Notes: generated from the letters alone by a model not told the origin. A stretch of 14,907 bases of DNA from an uncultured Clostridia bacterium (GCA_947600345.1 CANQGC010000045.1:1-14907); one strand, 5' to 3'. Positions 1 to 6,539 are shown, numbered from the stretch's first letter. Program-made: numbers and translations.

Positions 1-7
1 CGCTGAA

Positions 8-208
8 GGGAATCCCCAGTGGGGATTCCCCAACCCACGCCGTGAGGCGTCCATGTGCCCGGCAGGGCACCCTTGCCTGCCGTGAGGCAGCCAGCGAAAA
101 TCCAAAAGGGATTTTCGCTGCTCGGAATCCCCTGTGGGGATTCCGAACCCCCGCGCCTTGAAGGGCGCTTTGCCGCCTAAAAGGCCGCAAAGCGCCCTTC
201 AAGGCGCG
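8..208. repeat. Intergenic array of seven consecutive hairpins
   Basis: No gene is visible here. Seven inverted repeats tile the stretch with gaps of at most 7 nt: 8-30 (10-bp stem, 3-nt loop), 37-50 and 56-69 and 77-90 (5-bp stems, 4-nt loops), 92-120 (12-bp stem, 5-nt loop), 122-146 (11-bp stem, 3-nt loop) and 152-208 (22-bp perfect stem, arms 152-173 and 187-208). The stems differ in sequence, so this is not one repeat copied several times. No T-tract follows any stem, so classical terminators are unlikely. Function is unknown. Confidence 0.8.
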
Positions 209-239
209 GAAGCCCGCCGCAAGGCGCCCCTGCCTGCTC

Positions 240-268
240 TTTACAAGTTTTGCCTGGTGCTTTATAAT
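240..268 (+). promoter_or_regulatory. Sigma-70/A promoter of the pseudouridine synthase operon
   Basis: A -35 TTTACA at 240-245 and a perfect -10 TATAAT at 263-268 are separated by 17 bp. The expected transcription start lies near 275, giving a very short leader of about 10 nt before the ATG at 286. Confidence 0.75.
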
Positions 269-285
269 GGGGCGGGGGGATGATT

Positions 286-1011
286 ATGCGGGTGGATCGG
301 GCGCTGACGTTGGCGGGGTATAGCCGGTCAGAGGCGAAGGCGATGATCGCCCGGGGGCGCGTGCGCGTCGGGGCGGGCATCGTCCGGGACGCCGGGCTCG
401 ACGTTCGCCCGGAGGACGTGCTGCTCGACGGCGCGCCGCTGGACTGCGAGGCGGAGGTCTACCTGATGCTGAACAAGCCCGCCGGCGTGATCACCGCCAC
501 CGAGGACAAGCGCCTGCCCACGGTGGTCTCGCTGCTGCCAGAGAAGTACCGGCGGCGCAAAATCGGCCCGGTGGGGCGGCTCGACCGGGACGTGACCGGG
601 CTGGTGCTGCTGACCACCGACGGCCAGCTCGCCCACCGGCTGATCTCGCCCCGATGGAAGGCGGAGAAGCGCTACCGCGCGGTCTGCGCGGGCGCGCTGA
701 CGGAAGCGGACGCGCAGGCCTTTGCGCAGGGCGTCGCGCTCTCGGACTTCACCGCGAAGCCCGCGACGTTGGAGATCCTCTCCTCCGGGGCGACCTCCAC
801 GGCGGACGTGACGCTCACCGAGGGCAAGTTTCACCAGGTCAAGCGCATGTTTGCCGCCATCGGGCACCCGCTGACCGCGCTTTCACGGCTGCAGATCGGC
901 TGCGTGGAGCTGGACGCGGCGCTGGCGCCGGGCGAGTTTCGCAGGCTGACGAACGAGGAGATCGAGGGTCTGCGGCGCCTGACCGGGCTTTCGGAAGGAG
1001 AAGAGGCATGA
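286..1011 (+). CDS. RsuA/RluB-family rRNA pseudouridine synthase
   Basis: Likely isomerises a uridine of ribosomal RNA to pseudouridine in the cytoplasm; RsuA of this family acts on 16S U516, and the exact target here is not proven. An N-terminal S4 RNA-binding segment (about residues 1-50) precedes the catalytic domain. That domain carries LNKPAGVI (about 62-69) and the family signature GRLDRDVTGL, whose first Asp (D100) is the catalytic nucleophile. The 241-aa length is normal for the family. I chose ATG 286 over ATG 280 because the G-run at 274-279 is correctly spaced only for 286 and because family members begin MR-D. The stop overlaps the next gene by ATGA, so the two genes are probably translationally coupled and form one operon from the promoter at 240-268. 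Confidence 0.92.
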   Translation: MRVDRALTLAGYSRSEAKAMIARGRVRVGAGIVRDAGLDVRPEDVLLDGAPLDCEAEVYLMLNKPAGVITATEDKRLPTVVSLLPEKYRRRKIGPVGRLDRDVTGLVLLTTDGQLAHRLISPRWKAEKRYRAVCAGALTEADAQAFAQGVALSDFTAKPATLEILSSGATSTADVTLTEGKFHQVKRMFAAIGHPLTALSRLQIGCVELDAALAPGEFRRLTNEEIEGLRRLTGLSEGEEA

Positions 1012-1607
1012 CCGAGCACTACTATACGAAGAATCCCGGCGTGGAGCACGACGAGAAGCAGGTGATCTTTGAGGCGCTGGGGCTCCGGTTCCAGTGCGCC
1101 ACGGACGCGGGCGTGTTCTCGCGGGACGGCCTGGACATGGGCACGCGGATCCTGCTGGACGCGCTTCCGGAGCTGCGGGGGCGGGCGCTGGACCTGGGCT
1201 GCGGCTGGGGCGCGGTGGGCGTCGTCCTGGGGAAGCGGTATCCGGCGGCGGAGCTGGTGCTGACGGACGTGAACGAGCGCGCGGCGGAGCTGGCGAAGCG
1301 CAATCTTCGCGCGAACGGCGTGGAGAACGCCCGCGTGGTATGCGGCGACGGCTTTGAGAAGGTGGAGGGCAAATTCGACCTGATCGCACTGAACCCGCCC
1401 ATCCGCGCGGGCAAGGCGGTGGTCTACCGGCTGTTCGAGGAATCGAAGGCGCACCTCGGGCCCGATGGCGCGCTCTACGTGGTGATTCGCAAGCAGCAGG
1501 GCGCGGAGTCGGCGCAGAGATACCTGCAGACGATCTTCGAGCGCGTGGACCGCGTCGCCCGCGATAAGGGCTACTGGGTCCTCCAGGCGCGACCTACCAC
1601 CCCCTGA
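1008..1607 (+). CDS. RsmC-like class I SAM-dependent methyltransferase
   Basis: The 199-aa protein has the methyltransferase small domain typical of RsmC/RlmG N2-guanine rRNA methyltransferases. Motif I, LDLGCGWGAVG, is at residues 61-71 and binds S-adenosylmethionine. An acidic TDVNE at 86-90 should bind the ribose hydroxyls. The catalytic NPPIRAGK motif is at 129-136. It is the size of the single-domain Firmicute proteins, lacking the pseudo-domain of E. coli RsmC. Its ATG overlaps the stop of the pseudouridine synthase, with GGAG at 997-1000 in front. Pairing with an rRNA pseudouridine synthase suggests an rRNA target, probably 16S; that is inference from family and context. Confidence 0.88.
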   Translation: MTEHYYTKNPGVEHDEKQVIFEALGLRFQCATDAGVFSRDGLDMGTRILLDALPELRGRALDLGCGWGAVGVVLGKRYPAAELVLTDVNERAAELAKRNLRANGVENARVVCGDGFEKVEGKFDLIALNPPIRAGKAVVYRLFEESKAHLGPDGALYVVIRKQQGAESAQRYLQTIFERVDRVARDKGYWVLQARPTTP

Positions 1608-1752
1608 CCGCCAGACCGCCAGCACGTAGCCCCAGAAGGGAGAATCCAAGGAACCTCAGGTTCCTTGGCAGGTCTGGGCAGCGCCCAGCGTAGCCCCTGA
1701 GGCAGCGGATAGTAGGCGGCTGCGGCTTGAGGACAAAGGCAGCGCTCCCATG
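1608..1752 (+). repeat. Sense-oriented 3'-UTR hairpin repeat, copy A (tag part)
   Basis: Begins with the tag CAGAAGGGAGAATCCAAGG at 1633-1651, 25 nt after the methyltransferase stop. The tag runs into a hairpin with arms 1646-1655 and 1659-1668 (10-bp stem, 3-nt loop). A CTGGGC/GCCCAG hairpin follows near 1674-1690. Related copies follow the genes ending at 2621 (minus), 5317 and 8205. Confidence 0.8.
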
Positions 1753-1822
1753 CGGCCCGCGGTATCCAATCAAAGCCCCGGCAATGCGCACCGACGCCCC
1801 ATCGCCACCATACCGCGGGCCG
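1753..1822 (+). repeat. 70-bp module with 13-bp perfect inverted ends, copy A
   Basis: Starts with CGGCCCGCGGTAT and ends with its exact reverse complement, around a 44-bp core. The other copies are at 2152-2221 (opposite orientation) and 5470-5539, all exactly 70 bp. Oriented alike, the cores share CCAA at the left and CGCACC-ACG near the middle but are otherwise variable. A hairpin with 15-bp arms (1836-1850 and 1855-1869) follows, as also in copies B and C with different arm sequences. Confidence 0.85.
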
Positions 1823-1835
1823 CCGCGGCGCGGAG

Positions 1836-1869
1836 TTGAATCGGGAAGCCGGACGGCTTCCCGATTCAA
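1836..1869. repeat. 15-bp stem hairpin after module A
   Basis: Perfect inverted repeat with a 4-nt loop. The equivalent position in copy C (5551-5586) has a 16-bp stem of related but different sequence, and in copy B (2112-2130) an 8-bp stem. The stem positions have changed on both arms together. Confidence 0.75.
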
Positions 1870-1969
1870 GGCAGCCGCCACTAACTCGCAGGCGAAGCCT
1901 GCTTCCTGCGGGCTGTCGACAGCGCAGGGCGATGCGAGCGATGCCCATGGAGTATAGATCATAGAAGAA

Positions 1970-2024
1970 GGGCTGCCTCCTGAATAATGGCGCGATTTGC
2001 CACGATCAGGAGGGAGCCCCTTTT
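1970..2024 (+). terminator. Possible rho-independent terminator
   Basis: Arms 1970-1983 and 2006-2019 pair at 13 of 14 positions, and the 22-nt loop contains a smaller TGGC/GCCA stem. The right arm runs into CTTTTC. It could end the methyltransferase transcript, but it lies about 360 nt beyond the stop and its T-tract is short. No gene is seen in 2025-2110. Confidence 0.35.
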
Positions 2025-2111
2025 CGATTCGTCGAGTTGGTGGCTTGATGCCATCGCTTGTTGGTATTCGTGGCGGTACGTTAGAAAGTTAGTGGCGGCT
2101 ACTTTTAAATC

Positions 2112-2151
2112 GGGGAAGCTTCGCTTCCCCTCATAAAAGGCGCGCCGCCGG
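2112..2151 (-). repeat. Hairpin and GC-rich flank adjoining module B
   Basis: GGGGAAGC (2112-2119) and GCTTCCCC (2123-2130) form an 8-bp stem with a 3-nt loop. A GGCGCGCCG stretch then leads to the 70-bp module. This is the mirror image of the layout in copies A and C. Confidence 0.65.
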
Positions 2152-2221
2152 CGGCCCGCGGTATGGTTACGACGAGACGTTGGTGCGATTGGCCGTTGCC
2201 TTGGTTGGATACCGCGGGCCG
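2152..2221 (-). repeat. 70-bp module with 13-bp perfect inverted ends, copy B
   Basis: Same 13-bp ends as copies A and C and again a 44-bp core. Core alignment shows it lies in the minus orientation, the same direction as the gene ending at 2621. Confidence 0.85.
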
Positions 2222-2259
2222 CATGGGAGCGATGCCTTTTGCCGCATGCCGCAGCCGCC

Positions 2260-2558
2260 TGCTATCCGCAGCCTCTGAGGCTACGCTGGGCTCCGCCCAG
2301 ACCCGCCCCGGGCGCTGCCCGGACCTGCTTAAGGCAACACCGCACAGATAAGGTGGTCGGCAGGCGAATGAATTTTTCGTCAGATGCAAGTGCAAATTTC
2401 GAAGGCTTACTGGAGGTAAGTCGAGGAATTTGCACGCCGCAGATGGCGGAAAAGGCATCGCCTGACGCGCCGCCGTTCTGTGCGGGGTTGCCTTAAGGGA
2501 CTCTGTCCCTTAAGAATTCCTGCCAAGGAACCTGAGGTTCCTTGGATTCTCCCTTCTG
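2260..2558 (-). repeat. Sense-oriented 3'-UTR hairpin repeat, copy B (tag part)
   Basis: Read on the minus strand, the tag starts at 2558 and runs into a 10-bp hairpin (arms 2523-2532 and 2536-2545). Next comes a 10-bp hairpin with arms 2492-2501 and 2505-2514 (arm CTTAAGGGAC), then CCGGGC- and CTGGGC-type small hairpins around 2290-2325, then the 70-bp module. About 150 bp (2330-2490) between the hairpins carries no repeat or gene that I recognise. Confidence 0.7.
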
Positions 2559-2572
2559 CTGCCGCGCGATGA

Positions 2573-2605
2573 CGACGGACCTTGGTTCGTCGCCAAGGTC
2601 CGTCG
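2573..2605. terminator. Perfect 13-bp stem hairpin after the two-helix membrane protein gene
   Basis: Arms 2573-2585 and 2593-2605 are fully complementary with a 7-nt loop, 15 nt downstream of the stop of the minus-strand gene. There is no T-tract on either side, so termination is uncertain; it may simply protect the 3' end of the RNA. Confidence 0.4.
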
Positions 2606-2620
2606 CTTCCGGTTATGTCG

Positions 2621-2878
2621 CTATGCCGCGTTGCGGACGGCCTGCTTTTCAGCCTTCTTGGCCGCGGCCTCCTGCTTCTTCCTTTCCTTCTCAGCCTTAC
2701 GCTCGTCTGCGGTTCCAATCCATCCGATCAGTATCAGCACCAGCGAAACCAAATAGATACCCGTGATCGCCAGCGTCATGGCCTTACTCTCGATGGTCAG
2801 CAGCTCCACCACGTACAAAATCGATCCCACAACCAGGATCAGTTGGCCTATGTCAAATATCCTCTTCGCGTTCTTCAT
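2621..2878 (-). CDS. Small two-helix membrane protein with charged tail
   Basis: I do not recognise a family. The 85-aa product has two hydrophobic segments (about residues 9-28 and 34-56) and a C-terminal tail of about 28 residues made mostly of Lys, Glu and Ala, probably helical and cytoplasmic. The start at 2878 is chosen because GGAGG lies 8 nt upstream; an upstream in-frame ATG at 2944 would place the promoter inside the gene. It has its own extended -10 promoter at 2915-2923 and is separated from the upstream lipoate ligase gene, so it is probably monocistronic. Confidence 0.7.
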   Translation of the reverse strand: MKNAKRIFDIGQLILVVGSILYVVELLTIESKAMTLAITGIYLVSLVLILIGWIGTADERKAEKERKKQEAAAKKAEKQAVRNAA

Positions 2879-2914
2879 CGGATCGCCTCCGCCTCTCTCG
2901 TAGACTCTATTCCC

Positions 2915-2923
2915 ATTATACCA
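2915..2923 (-). promoter_or_regulatory. Extended -10 promoter of the small membrane protein gene
   Basis: On the minus strand TGGTATAAT gives a perfect -10 (2915-2920) with the TG extension. I see no good -35. The leader would be about 30 nt. Confidence 0.55.
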
Positions 2924-2956
2924 CAAACCTGCTCGCCGCGCCACAGGTATTTTTCG

Positions 2957-3928
2957 TCACAGCTCCAGCCCGCGCACGTACGCCGCCAGCTCCCGCACTT
3001 CCTCCCGCTCCGAGCTCGCCAGCGCGTCCGCCAGCGGCGCCGCGCCGTAGGGAACGCCCAGCAGGCGCGCCTTCACCTCGCCCGGAAGCTCCGCGTCGTT
3101 GGCGTCGGTGTAGACGTCCAGTGCGTCCACCCGGCCGTGGCGCAGCGTCAACAGCAGCTGGGCGTTGCCCCAGGCGAAGCGGTTCTCGATCTCCACGTCG
3201 AAGCGTGGCGTGTTGCCCAGCCGCCAGGCGTCGCTGGCCTGCTTCTCCACGTAGGGCTCGATTGCTTCTGCGTCCAGCTCCGCCTCCGTCAGCTCCGTAT
3301 ACTCGCCGTACTCCGCGCGGTAGGCGTCCTTCAGCGCCGCGAGCATCGCGTCGCGGGTCAGCCCCGGCGCGAACTCCCGCAGGTTGCACACCCGGGAGCG
3401 CACCGACTTCGCGCCCTTCGACTTGAGCTTGCGGGGATCGACGTTTAAGTAGTTCTGCAGGCGGGAGAGGTCGGCGTCGATCAGCAGCGTGCCGTGATGC
3501 TGGCGGGCGTGGCCGCGGGCGCAGAAGGCGTTGCCGGAGAACTTGCGGCCGTCGGCGAGCAGGTCGTTCCGCCCGCTGAACTCGCAGGGGATGCCCAACG
3601 CGCGCACCGCGCGCAGGATCAGGTTGAGCTGGCGGTGCACGTCGTAGACGTCCTCGCCCGCGATGAACGAGAAGTTCAGGTTGCCCGCGTCGTGGAACAC
3701 CGCGCCGCCGCCGGTGATGCGCCGCACCAGCTGCACGCCGTCGCGCTCCATCGCCGCCAGGTTGCACTCCGACCAGGGGTTCTGGCCGCGCCCGATGATC
3801 ACGGCGTTGGCATTCACGTAGAAGTAGAGCATCACGTCGCCGGGGCCGATGGTATCCAGAAAGTACTCGTCCACGGCCAGGTTCCGCCAGCCGTCCGGGG
3901 AGGGGGACACGTAGAGCCGGTTCGCCAT
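2957..3928 (-). CDS. lplA: Lipoate-protein ligase A family
   Basis: Activates free lipoate with ATP and attaches it to a lysine of lipoyl domains (E2 subunits, GcvH), a salvage route in the cytoplasm. The family signature RRITGGGAVFHD is at residues 69-80, followed by NLNFSF. The lysine expected to contact lipoyl-AMP lies in GRKFSGNAF (K129). The 323-aa length fits a catalytic domain of about 240 residues plus the small C-terminal domain. The start at 3928 is preferred because a perfect promoter sits at 3960-3988. Two upstream in-frame ATGs (3961 and 3988) fall inside that promoter. No lipoyl-domain partner gene is in the window. A ligase for octanoate or a non-catalytic paralogue is possible but less likely, as all key motifs are intact. 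Confidence 0.9.
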   Translation of the reverse strand: MANRLYVSPSPDGWRNLAVDEYFLDTIGPGDVMLYFYVNANAVIIGRGQNPWSECNLAAMERDGVQLVRRITGGGAVFHDAGNLNFSFIAGEDVYDVHRQLNLILRAVRALGIPCEFSGRNDLLADGRKFSGNAFCARGHARQHHGTLLIDADLSRLQNYLNVDPRKLKSKGAKSVRSRVCNLREFAPGLTRDAMLAALKDAYRAEYGEYTELTEAELDAEAIEPYVEKQASDAWRLGNTPRFDVEIENRFAWGNAQLLLTLRHGRVDALDVYTDANDAELPGEVKARLLGVPYGAAPLADALASSEREEVRELAAYVRGLEL

Positions 3929-3959
3929 TCGTTCACCCGCTTTCCGAAAGTATAGTTTC

Positions 3960-3988
3960 ATTATAGACAAAGCTCCGCCGCACGTCAA
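3960..3988 (-). promoter_or_regulatory. Promoter of lplA, decides its start
   Basis: On the minus strand, -35 TTGACG (3983-3988), a 17-bp spacer and -10 TATAAT (3960-3965). Transcription should start near 3953, leaving about 25 nt before the ATG at 3928. Confidence 0.8.
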
Positions 3989-3999
3989 GCCCGCCCGCG

Positions 4000-4932
4000 T
4001 TAACGGGAGACTGCGGATTCGTCAAGCGAGACTCGCCGCTCTCCCCCCTCGCGCAGCGCGCGGGGGGAAACACCCATGACGCCGCGAAAGACCTTGCAAA
4101 AGTAGCTGGGCGAGGAAAAGCCGCAACTGGCCGAGATGTCGGAGATCGTCCGGTCGGTGTTGAGCAACAGCTGCGCGGCGGTGTGCACGCGGCGCTGCGC
4201 TAGATAGCTCGTCGGCGTGACGCCCAGCATCCTCCGGAAGCAGCGGTGGCACTCCCGCTCGCTCACGTTCGCCGCCGCGGCGATGTCGGACACCAGGATC
4301 GGCTCGGCGATGTGCGCGTGGATGTAGCTGAGCATGCGCTTGATGCGCGAGGCGTCCGCGTCCGCGCGCTGCTCCGCGCCATCCACCAGCGGCTTCGTCC
4401 AGCGATAGAAGGCGAGCCAGGCGCCCATCAGGTGAAACAGAATCTCCAGCTCGCCGCCGTCCTCCGCCCGCTCCGCCGCGGCGTAAGCCGCTTCGAGGCG
4501 CGCGATCAGTTCCGCCAGCAGCGCTTCGTCCGCGCGAAACGCGCAGGCCTCCAGTTCGCTGCAATTTTGTACGGGCCGCACGGCGCGCCGGAACACCTCG
4601 TCCGCGCTGCCGATCAGGCGCCCCTCGAACTGCTGGGTGTGAATCCGGGCGGGCGCGTCGTCCACCGTGCGGATCATGTGCAGCACGCCCGCATTTACAA
4701 AGAATCCCTCTCCCTGGGCGACGCGAAAGCTGTGACGCTGCGTGGTCAGTTCGACCGTACCTTGGGCGACGACGACGAACTCAAAGTAGTCGTGCCAGTG
4801 CCACGGGCAGTACTTGCCGGGATACAATTTGAAGTTGGCCTCGATGGCGATGTAGGGGAAGCGCTCCAGCGAGGAGGGCGGGATTTCCATCAAGCCCTCC
4901 GTCATGGGGGTACTTTGCAGATAATGGATCAT
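4000..4932 (-). CDS. AraC/XylS-family transcriptional regulator with cupin sensor domain
   Basis: A 310-aa DNA-binding regulator. Residues about 25-100 form an AraC-type cupin with the typical CPWHWHDYFEF segment (H45, H47), which usually binds a small ligand. Residues about 193-298 hold two helix-turn-helix motifs, including DIAAAANVSERECHRCFRR and the family signature around ISDISASCGFSSPSYFCKVF. GGAGGAGG lies just before the ATG. It is transcribed divergently from the 83-aa gene at 5066 and lies upstream of lplA, which has its own promoter. Proteins of this layout commonly regulate sugar or carbohydrate genes. No such genes are nearby, so its target is not evident; the divergent gene and itself are candidates. 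Confidence 0.9.
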   Translation of the reverse strand: MIHYLQSTPMTEGLMEIPPSSLERFPYIAIEANFKLYPGKYCPWHWHDYFEFVVVAQGTVELTTQRHSFRVAQGEGFFVNAGVLHMIRTVDDAPARIHTQQFEGRLIGSADEVFRRAVRPVQNCSELEACAFRADEALLAELIARLEAAYAAAERAEDGGELEILFHLMGAWLAFYRWTKPLVDGAEQRADADASRIKRMLSYIHAHIAEPILVSDIAAAANVSERECHRCFRRMLGVTPTSYLAQRRVHTAAQLLLNTDRTISDISASCGFSSPSYFCKVFRGVMGVSPRALREGGERRVSLDESAVSR

Positions 4933-4981
4933 GGCCTCCTCCGTTCTGTCCGAATCTTACAAGTTTTCGGCGCAATAATGC

Positions 4982-5042
4982 TTGTATTTCGGTCTGTAAT
5001 GTCTTATATTTACATTGTAGCACAGAACGGCAACCGACGCAA
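4982..5042. promoter_or_regulatory. Overlapping face-to-face promoters with a palindrome between AraC-family gene and 5066 gene
   Basis: Rightward: TTGTAT (4982-4987), 17 bp, TATATT (5005-5010). Leftward: TTGCGT (5037-5042), 17 bp, extended -10 TGCTACAAT with its TACAAT at 5014-5019. The two -10 boxes are 3 bp apart, and an inverted repeat AATGT-N9-ACATT (4998-5016) covers both. Confidence 0.5.
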
Positions 5043-5065
5043 GAGATCGCAAAGGAGCGTTTCAC

Positions 5066-5317
5066 ATGAAGATCTTCAAAGTCACCAATGCGGAAAGATT
5101 TCTGGACAGGCTTGGCAAATGCGAGGGGGAAGTCTACGTGGTGGCTCCGGATGGCGGGCTGCAGGACATCAAGCGGTATGCAAAGGAGCTTCGCTCCCTC
5201 AGCTGGATGGTTGGAAGGCTGGATTTGACGAACGAATTCGAGCTTCGGTTCGAAAACAGCGGCGACGCCTTAATGATGCTGCACTTCATGACTGAGTGCA
5301 ACTCCGGCGCGGCCTAA
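5066..5317 (+). CDS. Small hypothetical protein, 83 aa
   Basis: I cannot assign a function. The product is soluble, starts MKIFKVTNAERFLDRL and is predicted alpha/beta, with no signal peptide, membrane segment or metal-binding motif. The start has a good ribosome binding site (AAAGGAG, 5052-5058). It is divergent from the AraC-family regulator through the overlapping promoters at 4982-5042, so regulation by that protein is plausible. A repeat tag starts 15 nt after its stop. Short Clostridial proteins of similar N-terminal pattern exist as uncharacterised families; that is recollection, not a search. Confidence 0.7.
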   Translation: MKIFKVTNAERFLDRLGKCEGEVYVVAPDGGLQDIKRYAKELRSLSWMVGRLDLTNEFELRFENSGDALMMLHFMTECNSGAA

Positions 5318-5332
5318 CCCCCACCGTAGCCC

Positions 5333-5469
5333 CAGAAGGGAGAATCCAAGGAACCTCAGGTTCCTTGGTGAGGATTCTTAAGGGGCAAAGCCCCTTAAGC
5401 AGGTCTGGACAGAGTCCAGCGGGTCTGGGCGGAGCCCAGCGGGTCCGGGCAGAGCCCGGCGTCCCCCAG
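5333..5469 (+). repeat. Sense-oriented 3'-UTR hairpin repeat, copy C (tag and triple 20-bp hairpin array)
   Basis: The tag starts at 5333, then a hairpin with arms 5346-5355 and 5359-5368, then one with arms 5377-5386 and 5390-5399 (arm CTTAAGGGGC). Three small hairpins follow at an exact 20-bp period: arms CTGGAC (5405-5410), CTGGGC (5425-5430) and CCGGGC (5445-5450), each with its matching complement 9 nt further on. The arms change on both sides together. Confidence 0.85.
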
Positions 5470-5539
5470 CGGCCCGCGGTATCCAAACCATCGCCGGATA
5501 ATCCGCACCAACGCTCCATCGCCTCCATACCGCGGGCCG
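5470..5539 (+). repeat. 70-bp module with 13-bp perfect inverted ends, copy C
   Basis: Same invariant 13-bp ends and 44-bp core as copies A and B, in the same direction as the upstream gene. It is followed by a 16-bp stem hairpin (5551-5566 and 5571-5586, 4-nt loop). Confidence 0.85.
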
Positions 5540-5624
5540 CCCGAGGCGAGTTTGGATTGGAAAGCCAGAGGGCTTTCCAATCCAAAGAGCAAACCGACGC
5601 TTCGCTTTACAGCACCCCCGTCCA

Positions 5625-5657
5625 AAGAGGGCGAATGCGATCCGCATTCGCCCTCTT
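5625..5657. repeat. 15-bp stem hairpin between convergent genes
   Basis: Perfect arms 5625-5639 and 5643-5657 with a 3-nt loop, 14 nt past the stop of the SH3b gene. Read on the minus strand it ends in TTTGG, so it could weakly terminate that gene. Confidence 0.6.
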
Positions 5658-5670
5658 CCAACCCCTCCGA

Positions 5671-6186
5671 TCAGAAGTTGCTCCGAATCTGCAACCCCGA
5701 CATCCATCCGGTGACGCCATCGTAAGTCGCCTTGTACCAGGTCACACCCCGGTTGTCCACCGACGTATCGTACAGATACACCGCCGTGCCATTCACCGGC
5801 ACCGTATAGATGATCTTCCCATTCAGCCCCGGCGCGGTGCGGATGTAGCAGTGCTCCTCCACGGCGGTCAGGCCGAATCCGGGGCAGATGATGTACTCAG
5901 GACTCAGATTGACCTGCAGGCCGGACATCCAGCCGGAAACCCCGCGGTAGCTGGCCTTGTACCAGGTCACACCCCGGTTGTCCACCGACGTGTCCCCCTG
6001 GTAGGTCGCCTCCGCGCCCACCGGCACCGTATAGATGATCTTCCCGTTCAATCCCGGCGCGGTGCGAATGTAGCAGTGCTCCTCCACGGCGGTCAGGCCG
6101 TCGGCCAGGGCGGCGGTGGGGATGGCGATCACCAGCAGGCAGAACAGCATAGCGAGCGCGAGCTTCTTGGTGAACAGTTTCTTCAT
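5671..6186 (-). CDS. Secreted protein with two SH3b repeats
   Basis: A 171-aa exported protein. The signal peptide (residues 1-28) has a KK N-region, a hydrophobic core and an ALA cleavage site before D29. Two bacterial SH3-type repeats follow at about 30-92 and 105-167. They share long identical stretches (GLTAVEEHCYIRTAPGLNG, then DTSVDNRGVTWYKA, then SGWMSGLQ) and are joined by a 12-residue linker. SH3b domains usually bind cell-wall peptides, so a wall-associated role is inferred. No hydrolase, anchor motif or membrane helix is present. The start at 6186 is set by a strong AAGGAGGGG 8 nt upstream; an in-frame ATG at 6237 lacks one and would bury the signal peptide. The near-identity indicates recent internal duplication. 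Confidence 0.85.
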   Translation of the reverse strand: MKKLFTKKLALAMLFCLLVIAIPTAALADGLTAVEEHCYIRTAPGLNGKIIYTVPVGAEATYQGDTSVDNRGVTWYKASYRGVSGWMSGLQVNLSPEYIICPGFGLTAVEEHCYIRTAPGLNGKIIYTVPVNGTAVYLYDTSVDNRGVTWYKATYDGVTGWMSGLQIRSNF

Positions 6187-6240
6187 GATAAACCCCTCCT
6201 TGTTTTGTGGAACCGGCGGCGCGTCCGCTCGATTCACTTT

Positions 6241-6275
6241 CTGGTATCAGTATAGCAAGCTGGTTGAGCACTTTT
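6241..6275 (-). promoter_or_regulatory. Possible promoter of the SH3b gene
   Basis: On the minus strand TGCTATACT forms an extended -10 near 6248-6256. A TTGAAC lies 21 bp upstream of the -10, too far for a standard -35. The leader would be about 60 nt. Confidence 0.4.
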
Positions 6276-6381
6276 GTTCAATCAGAGCCATCAGGCTCGC
6301 CGGAAATTAAGACACCCCCGCCGAAGCGCAGCGAAGGCGTAACCCCAACCAACCCGCCCCGCGAATTAACCGAATCTTCCG

Positions 6382-6409
6382 TTGACAAATTGCAGGGAAG
6401 CGGTATAAT
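6382..6409 (+). promoter_or_regulatory. pyrG promoter
   Basis: A perfect -35 TTGACA (6382-6387) and a perfect -10 TATAAT (6404-6409) with a 16-bp spacer. The predicted transcript start near 6416 leaves a leader of about 190 nt before pyrG. I see nothing else in 6280-6380. Confidence 0.8.
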
Positions 6410-6461
6410 AGTTGCATATTGAATGCTCGATGAGCACGTTTGAATTGAATATTTGGCAGTC

Positions 6462-6539
6462 AACGGAGCGTTTATTGCAGCCGGAGGGGGCAGGTGCCCC
6501 CATAAAGGCAGCGGAAGGACGCTCTGTTCGTTTGTTTTG
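6462..6539 (+). promoter_or_regulatory. Structured pyrG leader RNA, possible attenuator
   Basis: An outer 10-bp stem (6462-6471 with 6519-6528, one G-U pair) encloses a GGGGGC/GCCCCC hairpin (6486-6491 with 6496-6501). It is followed by the T-rich CGTTTGTTTTG. The initial transcribed bases lack the GGGC run used for CTP sensing by reiterative transcription in B. subtilis pyrG. Any regulation here would therefore use another mechanism. Confidence 0.35.

Noticed and set aside
1571..1962. Open frames on both strands across the repeat region
   Set aside because: They lie wholly over palindromic repeat modules, have no ribosome binding site and give proline/arginine-rich sequence that changes with the hairpin arms.
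2582..3448. 288-aa plus-strand open frame opposite lplA and the small membrane protein gene
   Set aside because: It is antisense to two well-supported genes and has no recognisable domain; high GC creates long shadow frames here.
5405..5459. CRISPR-like array (20-bp period)
   Set aside because: The repeated unit is a variable hairpin with only 20-bp spacing, no unique spacers and no cas genes.
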